Below are positions 25,550 to 33,382 of a stretch of 62,219 nt of DNA, piece by piece; positions within the stretch are counted from its first letter, which is position 1; every line of letters starts with the position of its first letter. The translations under genes were made by a program, and so were the position numbers. The notes under the pieces were generated by a model. It had not been told where the DNA came from. It made no database searches and worked only from the letters and a program-made list of their open reading frames with translations. Origin of the DNA: Alphaproteobacteria bacterium (GTDB taxonomy: Bacteria > Pseudomonadota > Alphaproteobacteria > Acetobacterales > Acetobacteraceae); the NCBI GenBank assembly GCA_020850755.1, contig JADZEB010000042.1, positions 1-62,219 of the forward strand, written 5' to 3'.

Positions 25550-26713
25550 ATGAGCACCACGATCGAGATCCCGCAGAACGACCTGCGCGCGGGCTACCTC
25601 GCCCACAAGGAGGCGATCGACGCCGCCGTGGCCAAGGTGCTGAAAAGCGGCTGGTACATACTGGGCGAGGAGGTTTCCGCCTTCGAGAAGGAATTCGCGG
25701 CCTGGCTCGGCGCCAGCCGCGCCGTGGGTGTCGCGAACGGCACCGATGCGCTGGCCCTTATCCTGCGCGCCTTCGACATAGGGCCGGGCTCGTCCGTCGT
25801 CACGGTCTCGCACACGGCGGTTGCCACCGTCGCCGCGATCGAGATGGTGGGGGCGACGCCGATCCTGGTCGATATCGACGCCGACACCTACACCATGAAC
25901 GCGGCCGAGCTTTATGGCGTGTTGCAGACCTACCGCAACGGCGCCGAGGGTGTGCCGCCGGTCAAGGCCGTCATCCCCGTCCATCTCTATGGTCATTGCG
26001 CCGAGGTGGGCGACATCATGTCGCTTTGCAGCCTGTTCAACCTGCGCCTGATCGAGGATTGCGCGCAGGCGCACGGTGCGCGCTTCTTCAACAAGCGCCT
26101 CGGACTGTTCGGCGCGGCCGCGGCCTTCAGCCTCTATCCCACCAAGAATCTCGGCGCGCTCGGCGATGGCGGCGTCATCGCCGTGAACGATCCCAAGCTT
26201 GCCGATCGCATCATGGCGCTGCGCCAGTATGGATGGGAGGAACGCTACATCTCCAGCCATGCCGGGGTGAACAGCAGGCTGGACGAGCTTCAGGCCGCCA
26301 TCCTGCGGGTCAAGCTCAAGCACCTCGACGCCGAGAACGAGCGCCGGCGCCAGATCGCCGCGCGCTACGACGCGGCGCTGGAGGGCACCGGGATCGTCCG
26401 CCCCGTCGTGCGCGAGCGTGCCGAGCATGTCTATCACCAGTATGTCGTGCGCACGCCCAAGCGCGATCTGGTGAAGGAGAAGCTGGCCGGGCTTGGTATC
26501 GGCACCAACATCCACTACCCGATGCCCGTGCACCGCCAGCCGGCCTATCTGGGGCGGCTGACGCTCGGCCCCTCGGGTTGCGCGGTGACCGAGAAGGCGG
26601 CGGACGAGGTGCTGAGCCTGCCCATGTTCCCGCAGATGACCGACGGCCAGGTGGACCGGGTATGCGAGGCGATGGCCGGGCTCAAGGGCATGGGATTCGA
26701 CGAGGCGGCCTAG
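25550..26713 (+). CDS. DegT/DnrJ/EryC1/StrS family sugar aminotransferase
   Basis: A 387-residue PLP aminotransferase for keto-sugar nucleotides. 'GVANGTDALALILRA' near residue 63, 'AVIPVHLYGHCAEV', 'LIEDCAQAHGA' and the PLP Lys199 in FSLYPTKNLGALGDGG are diagnostic; 'GVNSRLDELQAAILR' follows. The PTKNLGALGDGG context resembles 3-aminotransferases of the TylB/QdtB type more than 4-aminotransferases, but no 3,4-ketoisomerase gene is seen, so C3 versus C4 is open. It is the last gene of the sugar operon and would yield a dTDP-amino-6-deoxysugar. Confidence 0.92.
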   Translation: MSTTIEIPQNDLRAGYLAHKEAIDAAVAKVLKSGWYILGEEVSAFEKEFAAWLGASRAVGVANGTDALALILRAFDIGPGSSVVTVSHTAVATVAAIEMVGATPILVDIDADTYTMNAAELYGVLQTYRNGAEGVPPVKAVIPVHLYGHCAEVGDIMSLCSLFNLRLIEDCAQAHGARFFNKRLGLFGAAAAFSLYPTKNLGALGDGGVIAVNDPKLADRIMALRQYGWEERYISSHAGVNSRLDELQAAILRVKLKHLDAENERRRQIAARYDAALEGTGIVRPVVRERAEHVYHQYVVRTPKRDLVKEKLAGLGIGTNIHYPMPVHRQPAYLGRLTLGPSGCAVTEKAADEVLSLPMFPQMTDGQVDRVCEAMAGLKGMGFDEAA

Positions 26714-26768
26714 CCGCGCTCGCCGCATCCTCGCCGCGCTCGCTGCCCGATGCGGCGCCTGGCCGCGA

Positions 26769-27119
26769 TCAGTGGCTGGTGGCGGCGGCGGCGGTAAGGA
26801 GAGCCACGCCGGCGCATATCATCAATATGCCGATCACGTGCTGCCAGCTCATCGGTTCATTCCACACGAAATAGCCGAGCGCGGCGATAAGGGCGTAGGA
26901 CATCGCCACGGTCGGCATCGCAACCGAGATCGGGATACGGCGGATGGCGATGATGTAGAACAGCGCGCCGGCGCCATAACAGCCCAGACCGATGATCGTC
27001 TGCCAGCGGAACAGTTGGGTGATGAAATCACCCCCGGCGGTGGTGCCGGCCTTGAGCAGAAGCTGCCCGCACACCGAGACGGAAATCGCGGCGCCAAGCG
27101 CCAGCCAGTAGCCGGTCAC
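26769..27119 (-). CDS. Four-helix EamA/SMR-type membrane protein (flippase-like)
   Basis: A 116-residue protein with four predicted helices (about 4-20, 37-56, 64-86 and 92-112). The pattern, with 'LLLKAGT' after helix one and 'GALFYIIAIRRIPISVAMPTVAMSYALIAALGYFVW', matches the small EamA half-transporters such as ArnE/ArnF, which flip undecaprenyl-phosphate-sugars. The start is GTG, overlapping the glycosyltransferase stop (GTGA). As the third gene of this minus-strand operon, it would move a lipid-linked sugar across the membrane (inference). ArnE/F works as a pair; here only one subunit is present. Confidence 0.78.
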   Translation of the reverse strand: MTGYWLALGAAISVSVCGQLLLKAGTTAGGDFITQLFRWQTIIGLGCYGAGALFYIIAIRRIPISVAMPTVAMSYALIAALGYFVWNEPMSWQHVIGILMICAGVALLTAAAATSH

Positions 27120-28219
27120 GGTGCGGAGGTCCTCTCGCGCGGGCCGGCGGCCTTGTCATCAAGCGCGTCCGGCCGCACCACCTCGCGCACCACGCCCTGC
27201 GGCTTGCGGTTGGCGGTCAGGAAGACGCGGCCGATATACTCGCCCAACACGCCCAGCATCACGAACTGCGCGCCGGCTATGATCAGCGTCACGACCATGG
27301 TCGAGGCCCAGCCCTCGGGCGGCTCGCCCATCAGCGCCTCGTATATCACGTAGGCGGCGCCGAGCGCACCGACCGCGCCCATGGCCAGGCCCAGGAACAC
27401 GGCGAGCCGCAGCGGCAGCAGCGAGAAGTTGGTGGCGAGGTTGAGCCAGAGGCGCACCAGGCGCTTGAGCGTGTAGTTGCTGCGCCCTTCCGCGCGCGGC
27501 AGGTGGCGCACCTCGATCGCGTCGATGCGCTGCGTCACCTGCATGATCAGCCCGTCCACATAGGGGTAGGGGCCTTCATAGTTGGTGATGCTGCGCACCA
27601 CGAGCGCGCTCATGCAGCGGAAGCTGCACAGGTATAGTCCCTTGGGCTTGTCGAGCAGCAGGTCCGCCACCTTGTTGGCGAAGCGGCTGCCGAGATTGCG
27701 CCAGAGCGAGTGCTTCTTCTCGGCATAGTAGGTGTAGACCACGTCCCAGCCGCCCAGGCGGCAATGGTCGTAGAGCTTGACCACCTCCTCGGGCGGGTTC
27801 TGCAGGTCGTCGTCCATGGTGATGACATAGGCGCCGCGCGCATGGCGCAGCCCGGTCATCACCGCGTTGTGCTCGCCATAGTTGCGGGCATGCTCGACCA
27901 GTGTCACCGGGATTGCGGTCGTGCTGCGCACGAGCTCGCGGCAGACATCGCCGGAATTGTCGGGGCTGCCGTCATTGACCAGCACCACCTCGATCCCGCC
28001 CGCGACCTGGTCGCGCAATCCGGCCAGCGCCTCGACCAGCGCGCCCACGGTGGCGACGCCGCGATAGACGGGAACGACGATGGACAGGCCAGGGCCTGAA
28101 TGCGGGCCTGAATGCGGGCCTGAATGCGGGCCGGGGGCGGGCTGCGCGGCGCCGTTGCGGCCAGGGGTGGGCCAGATCTCGCCAAGTGCGGCGTTCATGG
28201 GGGCTCGGGGTCCGTTCAT
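27116..28219 (-). CDS. Glycosyltransferase family 2, GtrB/ArnC-type polyprenyl-phosphate sugar transferase
   Basis: A 367-residue protein. A low-complexity N-terminus (residues ~1-44, with PHSG repeats) precedes the GT2 domain: LSIVVPVYRGVATV, 'IEVVLVNDGSPDNS', 'RNYGEHNAVMTGLRHARG' and the metal-binding MDDDLQNPPE. Two C-terminal helices (AVFLGLAMGAVGALGAAYVIY and 'STMVVTLIIAGAQFVMLGVLGEYIGR') are the GtrB/DPM1-type anchor. It would load a sugar onto undecaprenyl phosphate at the cytoplasmic face. It overlaps both neighbours by 4 bases. The sugar may come from the convergent rfbB-rfbA operon. Confidence 0.9.
   Translation of the reverse strand: MNGPRAPMNAALGEIWPTPGRNGAAQPAPGPHSGPHSGPHSGPGLSIVVPVYRGVATVGALVEALAGLRDQVAGGIEVVLVNDGSPDNSGDVCRELVRSTTAIPVTLVEHARNYGEHNAVMTGLRHARGAYVITMDDDLQNPPEEVVKLYDHCRLGGWDVVYTYYAEKKHSLWRNLGSRFANKVADLLLDKPKGLYLCSFRCMSALVVRSITNYEGPYPYVDGLIMQVTQRIDAIEVRHLPRAEGRSNYTLKRLVRLWLNLATNFSLLPLRLAVFLGLAMGAVGALGAAYVIYEALMGEPPEGWASTMVVTLIIAGAQFVMLGVLGEYIGRVFLTANRKPQGVVREVVRPDALDDKAAGPRERTSAP
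28092..28132. repeat. 12-bp in-frame tandem repeat in the GT2 gene
   Basis: The 12-bp unit gggcctgaatgc repeats about 3.4 times without mismatch. On the minus strand each unit adds four residues (PHSG) to the N-terminal linker of the glycosyltransferase. Because the unit is a multiple of three, slippage would change linker length without a frameshift. Confidence 0.9.
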
Positions 28220-28965
28220 GGTCCGGGTTTCCGCGCCACGACCATCACCGACCCGCCGAAGGGATAGCGAAGGCCCAAGCGCATCAGGCCGCGCTCGGCG
28301 GCGCTGACGGCACGGAAGATCGCCTCCAATAGCGGCGGAAATCGGGCCACATCGGATGTGTCCGTGCCATCCCCGCCGCGCGCCAGCACCTTGCGTTGCA
28401 GGACCATGAGCGGAAAGAGCAGGCTGTTCCAGTAATAGGCCTCGACTTGCTCGAAGCCGGCGGCCTCGACCATCGCGCGGGCCTCGCGCCGCGTGTAGCG
28501 ATGGCGGTTGTGCACGCGCCGGTCATGCGCCGAGTAAAGCCATTTGTAGGCGGGCAGGTTCAGGATCAGCGTTCCGCCCGGCTGGAGGCAGCGGCGCAGC
28601 TCGGCCAGCGCTGCCTCCTCCGTCACCGACTGCGAGGAGAGCACATCGACGGAAAAGGCGAGCCCGGCGCATTCGTCCCGGAAGGGCAGGGCGAGGATCG
28701 AGGCCACCGCCAGCGCGGCATCGGTCTTGGTGCGGGCGCGGCGAATCGCATCCTCGGAATAGTCGATGCCGAGCCGGGCCCGGCCGGGGGCAGCAACCGC
28801 GACCTTGCGCAGGAAGCCGCCGGTGCCACAGCCCGCATCCAGGATCGCCGAACCGGGCGGACCGGGGCGCCGGTGCATGGCGCGCAACAGCAATGCGTGC
28901 ACCGCGCCATACCACCACATGGCGTCCTCGGTCGCGTCCATCAGGGCGTATTCTTCGGGTTCCAT
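28216..28965 (-). CDS. Class I SAM-dependent methyltransferase
   Basis: A 249-residue protein. SAM motif I is ILDAGCGTGGFLRKV near residue 40, motif II follows at RLGIDYSEDAIRRA, and 'RCLQPGGTLILNLPAYKWLYSAHD' is the post-motif region seen in methyltransferases of sugar and lipid gene clusters. The C-terminal part (RRVHNRHRYTRREARAMVE, 'YYWNSLLFPLMVLQRK') has a hydrophobic stretch that may touch the membrane. It is the first gene of the methyltransferase/GT2/flippase-like operon. The target, sugar or polyprenyl lipid, is unknown. Confidence 0.85.
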   Translation of the reverse strand: MEPEEYALMDATEDAMWWYGAVHALLLRAMHRRPGPPGSAILDAGCGTGGFLRKVAVAAPGRARLGIDYSEDAIRRARTKTDAALAVASILALPFRDECAGLAFSVDVLSSQSVTEEAALAELRRCLQPGGTLILNLPAYKWLYSAHDRRVHNRHRYTRREARAMVEAAGFEQVEAYYWNSLLFPLMVLQRKVLARGGDGTDTSDVARFPPLLEAIFRAVSAAERGLMRLGLRYPFGGSVMVVARKPGP

Positions 28966-29522
28966 CTGGGCGGATCGTTCGGGCAGGAGGGAGGCGGAGG
29001 GCGCGGGGGAGGGCTACACGACCGCGCCGGAGGCGGCGTCATTTGTAATACTGGACCGGGTTTCTGGCACGCGAATGGCAGTTGCGGCAAGCTGGCCACG
29101 CCCGATTTCGTCGCGTGATCGAAACGTCGTGGCTGCGGAGGCGGGACAGAATACCATCATCCCAGGCTGAGAGGATATCGCAAGCATCGGCCATAATCAG
29201 CTGAGTCAGAAGCGATTTGGTTCGCCGGCCATGCGGCTGCGGCTGCCCGCCCCGCGCCAGGCCGGCGAGCCCCTGCGCATTGCGCGGCCGGGGCTGTGGC
29301 AGACGGGGTCTTGCCTGACATGCCGTAGTTCCGCCACGATAACATGCGGAACTATAATGGTTCGGTCAGGGGACCCCGCTTCTCGCCGTCGTTGATTGCC
29401 CTGCATCGCCGCTTGGCGCGGGAGGGCGGTGCGGGCGCTGCGCGGGCCCCGAGGTAAGGCCGGTTAATGCCGGCGGTGCCCGAGACGGGTTGGGCCGGTG
29501 CAGGAGCGATCGCCTGAGGACC
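28966..29522. other. 557-bp intergenic region without a convincing gene
   Basis: This is the only gap above 300 bp. It separates the divergent methyltransferase operon (minus) and the GT-C-like gene (plus). Short open frames occur on both strands but lack ribosome sites and family features. It is somewhat AT-richer than the window, chiefly 29040-29060 and 29160-29220. A TATAAT hexamer preceded by a 7-bp inverted repeat is at 29329-29358. No tRNA, sRNA or insertion-sequence remnant was recognised. Confidence 0.6.
29329..29358 (+). promoter_or_regulatory. Candidate promoter/operator upstream of the GT-C-like gene
   Basis: A perfect -10 hexamer TATAAT lies at 29353-29358. Directly before it gttccgc (29329-29335) and gcggaac (29346-29352) form a 7-bp inverted repeat around a 10-bp spacer. 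No good -35 is present, so an activator bound at the inverted repeat is possible. The gene start is about 165 bp downstream. Confidence 0.4.
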
Positions 29523-31175
29523 ATGGACGGCTCCAATCCCGATCGGCGCCCCGATCCGCGCCACGACGCGCCCGGTGCTGGCGTCATTATGACCGTTGGT
29601 TCCGCCGAGGCGGGGCTGGGCGTCACTGGCGCCGCGTCCGCGCTGGACCGCGTTACCGCGATTACGCTGGCCTTCTTGTGCTTGGCGTCGCTGCCCTGGA
29701 TCGTGGCGACTCTGCTGCCGCCGCTCAATCACGATGTTGCGGCGATCCTTCAATTCGCCGAGCGCTGGGTGGCCGGGGAGCGGCTCTATGTCGACCTGAT
29801 CGACATGAATCCGCCGCTGATCTTCGCCCTGTCCGTCATTCCCGTGCTGCTCGACCGTGTGCTGCCGGTCGATGCCGCGGTCGCGCTCGTGCTCTGCGTC
29901 TATGCCTTCGGCCTGTTGCAGTTCCGCCTGTCGGTGCGCGTGCTGCATCCGGAGCTCTCCGCCCGCGACCTGTTCGGCCTCGCTTTCGTGCCGCTGTTCG
30001 TGCTGGTGCTGGGTCCCTTGGCCGGCTTCAACTTCGCCCAGCGCGAGCACCTCATGATGCTCGCCGCGCTGCCCTATCTGTTCCATGCCGAGGCGCGCAT
30101 GGCGGGGCGCACATGGATTCGGGGCGCCACGGCGTGGATCGCCATCGTTGCGGCGCTGGGTTTCTGCCTCAAGCACTACTTCCTGATCGTGCCGATTGCG
30201 ATCGAGGGCTACCTTCTCCTGCGCCGCGGCTGGCGCGAGACGCTGCGCGATCCCACCCCCCGCATCATGATGGCCGTGGGCAGCGGCTACGCCCTGATCG
30301 CCTTCCTCCTGTTCCCGAGCTATTTCAGCCTGGTGCTGCCGCTGGCGCGCAGCAACTACGCCTCGCTCGGCGGCATGTCGATGATGGATGTGCTGTCGTC
30401 GCAGATCGTGCTGCCGATGGCGACGATTGGCTTCCTGCTGATCGCGGTCACCGTGCAGTTCAGCCGGTCCGAGCGGGCGCGCATCCTGGCGGTGGCGAGC
30501 CTGGCCGGCCTCCTGGTCGGCGTCGTGCAGCGCAAGGGCTGGCCATACCATTTCGTGCCGGCCGAGAGCTTCATCATGTTCCTCGCCGGCGCGCTGCTGG
30601 CGGAATGGGGCAGCCAGATCCTGCCGCCGCAGGAGGTGCGCCGGCGCGCGGCCGCGCTGGCGATGGTCAGTGCATTGCTGGGTGTTGGCTATCTGCACAC
30701 CCTGGACACGCGCGAGAGCCCGTGGCGCCAGGCGACCTATGACGAGTCCGGGCCGGGGCAGCTTGCCCAGGTGCTGAAGCACGAGGCGGCGAACGCGCCA
30801 GTCCTTGTGCTGTCGCCGGCCATCTATCCGATCTATCCGGCTCTCAACTATGCGCATGCGCCGATGGCGATGCGGTTCATGAACATGTGGCTGGTGCAGG
30901 GCGCCTACTCCGAATGCCTGCCCAATCGCCAGATGTACCGGAACATCTGGGACATGCCGCGCTCGGAGTTCTATGCCTATCGTGCCGTGGCCGAGGATTT
31001 CGCCCGGCGCCAGCCGGCCGTGCTGGTGGTGGACAGCGAGTCCGGCATCCCGCGATGCGGTGCGGAGTTCAGCTACATCGAGTATTTCCGCCGCCACCCG
31101 CTGTTCGCGGAGAATTTCCGCCATTACGTGTTGCAGCGCCGGGTCGACCGCTTCGACATCTATGTGCGGCGTTGA
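29523..31175 (+). CDS. Polytopic membrane protein, GT-C glycosyltransferase-like
   Basis: A 550-residue protein with about 9-11 predicted helices in residues 45-395 and a soluble C-terminal domain (~400-550). The first periplasmic loop has LLPPLNHDVAAILQFAERW with Asp71, where ArnT/GT39-type GT-C enzymes carry their catalytic acid. I do not recognise a named family, so this is inference from topology. The ATG at 29523 has TGAGGA close upstream; 29490 (TTG) is a weaker choice. It stands divergent from the GT2/flippase operon, and would be the natural acceptor-side transferase if the module exports a sugar. Confidence 0.72.
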   Translation: MDGSNPDRRPDPRHDAPGAGVIMTVGSAEAGLGVTGAASALDRVTAITLAFLCLASLPWIVATLLPPLNHDVAAILQFAERWVAGERLYVDLIDMNPPLIFALSVIPVLLDRVLPVDAAVALVLCVYAFGLLQFRLSVRVLHPELSARDLFGLAFVPLFVLVLGPLAGFNFAQREHLMMLAALPYLFHAEARMAGRTWIRGATAWIAIVAALGFCLKHYFLIVPIAIEGYLLLRRGWRETLRDPTPRIMMAVGSGYALIAFLLFPSYFSLVLPLARSNYASLGGMSMMDVLSSQIVLPMATIGFLLIAVTVQFSRSERARILAVASLAGLLVGVVQRKGWPYHFVPAESFIMFLAGALLAEWGSQILPPQEVRRRAAALAMVSALLGVGYLHTLDTRESPWRQATYDESGPGQLAQVLKHEAANAPVLVLSPAIYPIYPALNYAHAPMAMRFMNMWLVQGAYSECLPNRQMYRNIWDMPRSEFYAYRAVAEDFARRQPAVLVVDSESGIPRCGAEFSYIEYFRRHPLFAENFRHYVLQRRVDRFDIYVRR

Positions 31176-31200
31176 TTGGGCGCGCCGGCCGCTAGTTCCG

Positions 31201-32127
31201 CTAGCTGTTGCGCCCGTCCTTGTAGCGGCTCTCGGCCGCGGTCCAGGCCGGATAGTCGAACAGGTCCCACAACTCGCGGTGGTTGAGCATCTCGGGCCAG
31301 TGCGCCTCGGTGGTGCCGGTGGCCCTCAGCGTGGCCATCAGGCGCGCACCGGTTTTCGCCACCAGCCGCGTCAGTGCGTTGGGCCAGATCGCGATGCGAA
31401 AGCCGAGCGCCTGGAGGCGCTGCGCCGGCAGGAGCGGCGTGCGTCCGCCCTCGACCATGTTGGCGAGCGTCGGTACCTTGGGGCCGAGGCGGGCATGGAT
31501 CGCCGCCATCTCGGCTTCCGATTCCGGGCTCTCGACGAAGGCGATGTCGGCCCCGGCGGCAAGGTAGCGCTCCATCCGGTCGAGCGCGGCGTCGAGCCCG
31601 TGCGAGCCGCGCGCGTCGGTGCGTGCAATGATGATCGTGGCCGGATCGCGCCGCGCATCCACCGCCGCGCGGATGCGCCCCTCCATCTCCTCGGGCGCGC
31701 AGATGCGCCGGCCGGGCTCATGGCCGCATTTCTTCGGCCATTCCTGGTCCTCGATCTGCATGGCGGCGATGCCGGCGCGCTCCATCTCGATCACGGTGCG
31801 CGCCACGTTCAGCGGGCCGCCATAGCCGGTGTCGATGTCGCACACCACAGGGATAGCGACGCCATCGGCGATGCGCTTGGCACGATCGAGGATCTCGGAG
31901 AAGGACATCAGCCCCACATCCGGCGCCCCGAGCGCGGACAGCGACATGCCCGAGCCGGTCAGGTAGCAGGCGGAGAAGCCTGCGCGCTCGATCAGCTTCG
32001 CGCCGATCACGTCGTAGCAGCCCGGCGCCATGACGAGATCGGGACCGGCCAGGGCGGCGCGGAGCGCGCGGGCACGCCCCTCGGCGATGGCAAGGCCGGC
32101 GGGCCAGTCGGGGGCTGCTGCGGTCAT
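31201..32127 (-). CDS. Isocitrate lyase/PEP mutase superfamily protein
   Basis: A 308-residue TIM-barrel lyase. The signature KKCGH has the catalytic Cys134, with 'CDIDTGYGGPLNVARTVIEMERAGIAAMQIEDQ' and 'DPATIIIARTDARGSHGLDAALDRM' around it. It fits the methylisocitrate lyase/oxaloacetate decarboxylase/carboxyPEP mutase group, which cleaves or rearranges C-C or C-P bonds of 2-hydroxy acids with Mg2+. The start at 32127 has a good AAGGAG on the minus strand; longer frames add non-conserved residues. It is divergent from the MaoC-like gene. Confidence 0.9.
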   Translation of the reverse strand: MTAAAPDWPAGLAIAEGRARALRAALAGPDLVMAPGCYDVIGAKLIERAGFSACYLTGSGMSLSALGAPDVGLMSFSEILDRAKRIADGVAIPVVCDIDTGYGGPLNVARTVIEMERAGIAAMQIEDQEWPKKCGHEPGRRICAPEEMEGRIRAAVDARRDPATIIIARTDARGSHGLDAALDRMERYLAAGADIAFVESPESEAEMAAIHARLGPKVPTLANMVEGGRTPLLPAQRLQALGFRIAIWPNALTRLVAKTGARLMATLRATGTTEAHWPEMLNHRELWDLFDYPAWTAAESRYKDGRNS

Positions 32128-32298
32128 GGGGCGCTCCTTCGTTCTATGCACGCCGCACCCTAGGCCAAGGCCGGACGCTGGCAAGAGGGCGCGCGGCGCC
32201 AGGGTTCGAGCAGGAGATTGCGTGCCCCGGAGCGCTCGGGCAAAGTGCCGCGCCGATCGAAACCGGGCAGAGCGCCCGTCGCCCTAGGGAACCAAGCC

Positions 32299-33144
32299 AT
32301 GGCCTATGAAGAGTATCTCGGCAAGCAGGAAGTGCGCACCGACCGGATCCACGAAACCCCGCTGGTCGCCATGGCGGCAACGCTCGATCGCCCGCTCGCC
32401 GAGATCACGCCCGATGGCAGCCTGCCGCCGCTCTGGCACTGGTTCTTCTTCCAGACCTGGGTCCCGGCCAGCGAGATCGGCCCCGACGGCCATCCGCGCC
32501 GGGGCGGCTTCATGCCGCCGGTGCACGACCTGCCGCGGCGCATGTTCGCCGGCGCGCGCACCCAGTTCCCGGGCAAGCTGTTCGTGGGTGACACGATCAA
32601 GCGCACGCTGACGATCAAGAAGATCGACGAGAAGCAGGGCTCGACAGGGCGGCTGATGTTCGTGTCCGTTCACATGCAGATCGAGGGGCCGCGCGGCGTT
32701 GCCATCACCGAGGAGCAGGACATCGTCTATCGCGGCCTCGATGCCCCGGCGGTGAAGCCGGCCGACCCGGCCGCTGCCGCGCCGAGCTTCCCGGCCGGCA
32801 CCTTTACGCGCGAACTGGTGGCCGATCCGGTGATGCTGTTCCGGTACTCGGCGCTGACCGCCAACGGCCACCGCATCCACTACGACCGCAGCTATGTGAT
32901 GGGCGAGGAGGGCTATCCCGGCCTGATCGTGCACGGGCCGCTGCAAGCCTCGCTCCTGGTCGATCATCTCCAGCGCAACCGGCCTGGCCGGCGCATCGCG
33001 AGCTTCGGCTTCCGCGCCCAGCGCCCGGTGTTCGACATCGCGCCCTTCCGCCTCGTCGGGCAGGAGACCGGGGGCAAGGCGGCGTTGTCTACCCAGGATC
33101 CGGCCGGCAATGTCTGCATGAAGGCCGAGGCGACGATCGAATAG
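32299..33144 (+). CDS. MaoC/FAS1-like dehydratase domain protein (mesaconyl-C4-CoA hydratase type)
   Basis: A 281-residue hot-dog-fold hydratase. 'LPPLWHWFFFQTWVPASEIGPDGHPRRGGFMPP' near residue 43 and 'PRRMFAGARTQFPGKLFVGDTI' resemble mesaconyl-C(4)-CoA hydratase and FAS1-like dehydratases. The second half carries the MaoC-like HYDRSYVMGEEGYPGLIVHGPL, whose 'H.D' and HGP elements form the active site. It hydrates an enoyl-CoA of unknown structure. The start MAYEEYLGK at 32299 lacks a strong ribosome site. It precedes a TAXI TRAP transporter, perhaps for the acid it processes (inference). Confidence 0.85.
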   Translation: MAYEEYLGKQEVRTDRIHETPLVAMAATLDRPLAEITPDGSLPPLWHWFFFQTWVPASEIGPDGHPRRGGFMPPVHDLPRRMFAGARTQFPGKLFVGDTIKRTLTIKKIDEKQGSTGRLMFVSVHMQIEGPRGVAITEEQDIVYRGLDAPAVKPADPAAAAPSFPAGTFTRELVADPVMLFRYSALTANGHRIHYDRSYVMGEEGYPGLIVHGPLQASLLVDHLQRNRPGRRIASFGFRAQRPVFDIAPFRLVGQETGGKAALSTQDPAGNVCMKAEATIE

Positions 33145-33217
33145 GGGCGCGAGCCCCGGTTGCCATTGCCGATGCCCGTGCCCTAGAGTGCCGGGCCAAG
33201 GCCGAAGGAGATCTGCC

Positions 33218-33382
33218 GTGCAACCGCGGGAGGCGGACGCGACGGCAGGCCTGGACTATTGGCTATGCGGTGGGGAAGGGGACGGCCCGCCGCGGCGCGC
33301 ATCGCGTGCGCGTCCGACCACGTCTCCGCTTTTCACGGCGCGCAATCGGCGCCGTGACCCGCGAAGGAGACGAACAGCATGA
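33218..33382 (+). CDS. Possible small upstream ORF (leader) coupled to the TAXI binding protein
   Basis: A GTG at 33218 has AAGGAG 7 bases upstream and opens a 54-codon frame that ends in TGA at 33380-33382, overlapping the ATG of the TAXI gene as ATGA. The peptide is Arg-rich after residue 28 and matches no family I know. The good ribosome site and exact overlap argue for translation or coupling; the low-quality sequence and the TAXI gene's own AAGGAG argue against. Confidence 0.3.
   Translation: MQPREADATAGLDYWLCGGEGDGPPRRASRARPTTSPLFTARNRRRDPRRRRTA

Noticed and set aside
29157-29345. Short minus-strand frame in the 557-bp gap
   Set aside because: Low-complexity Ala/Arg-rich product, no ribosome site and no supporting context.
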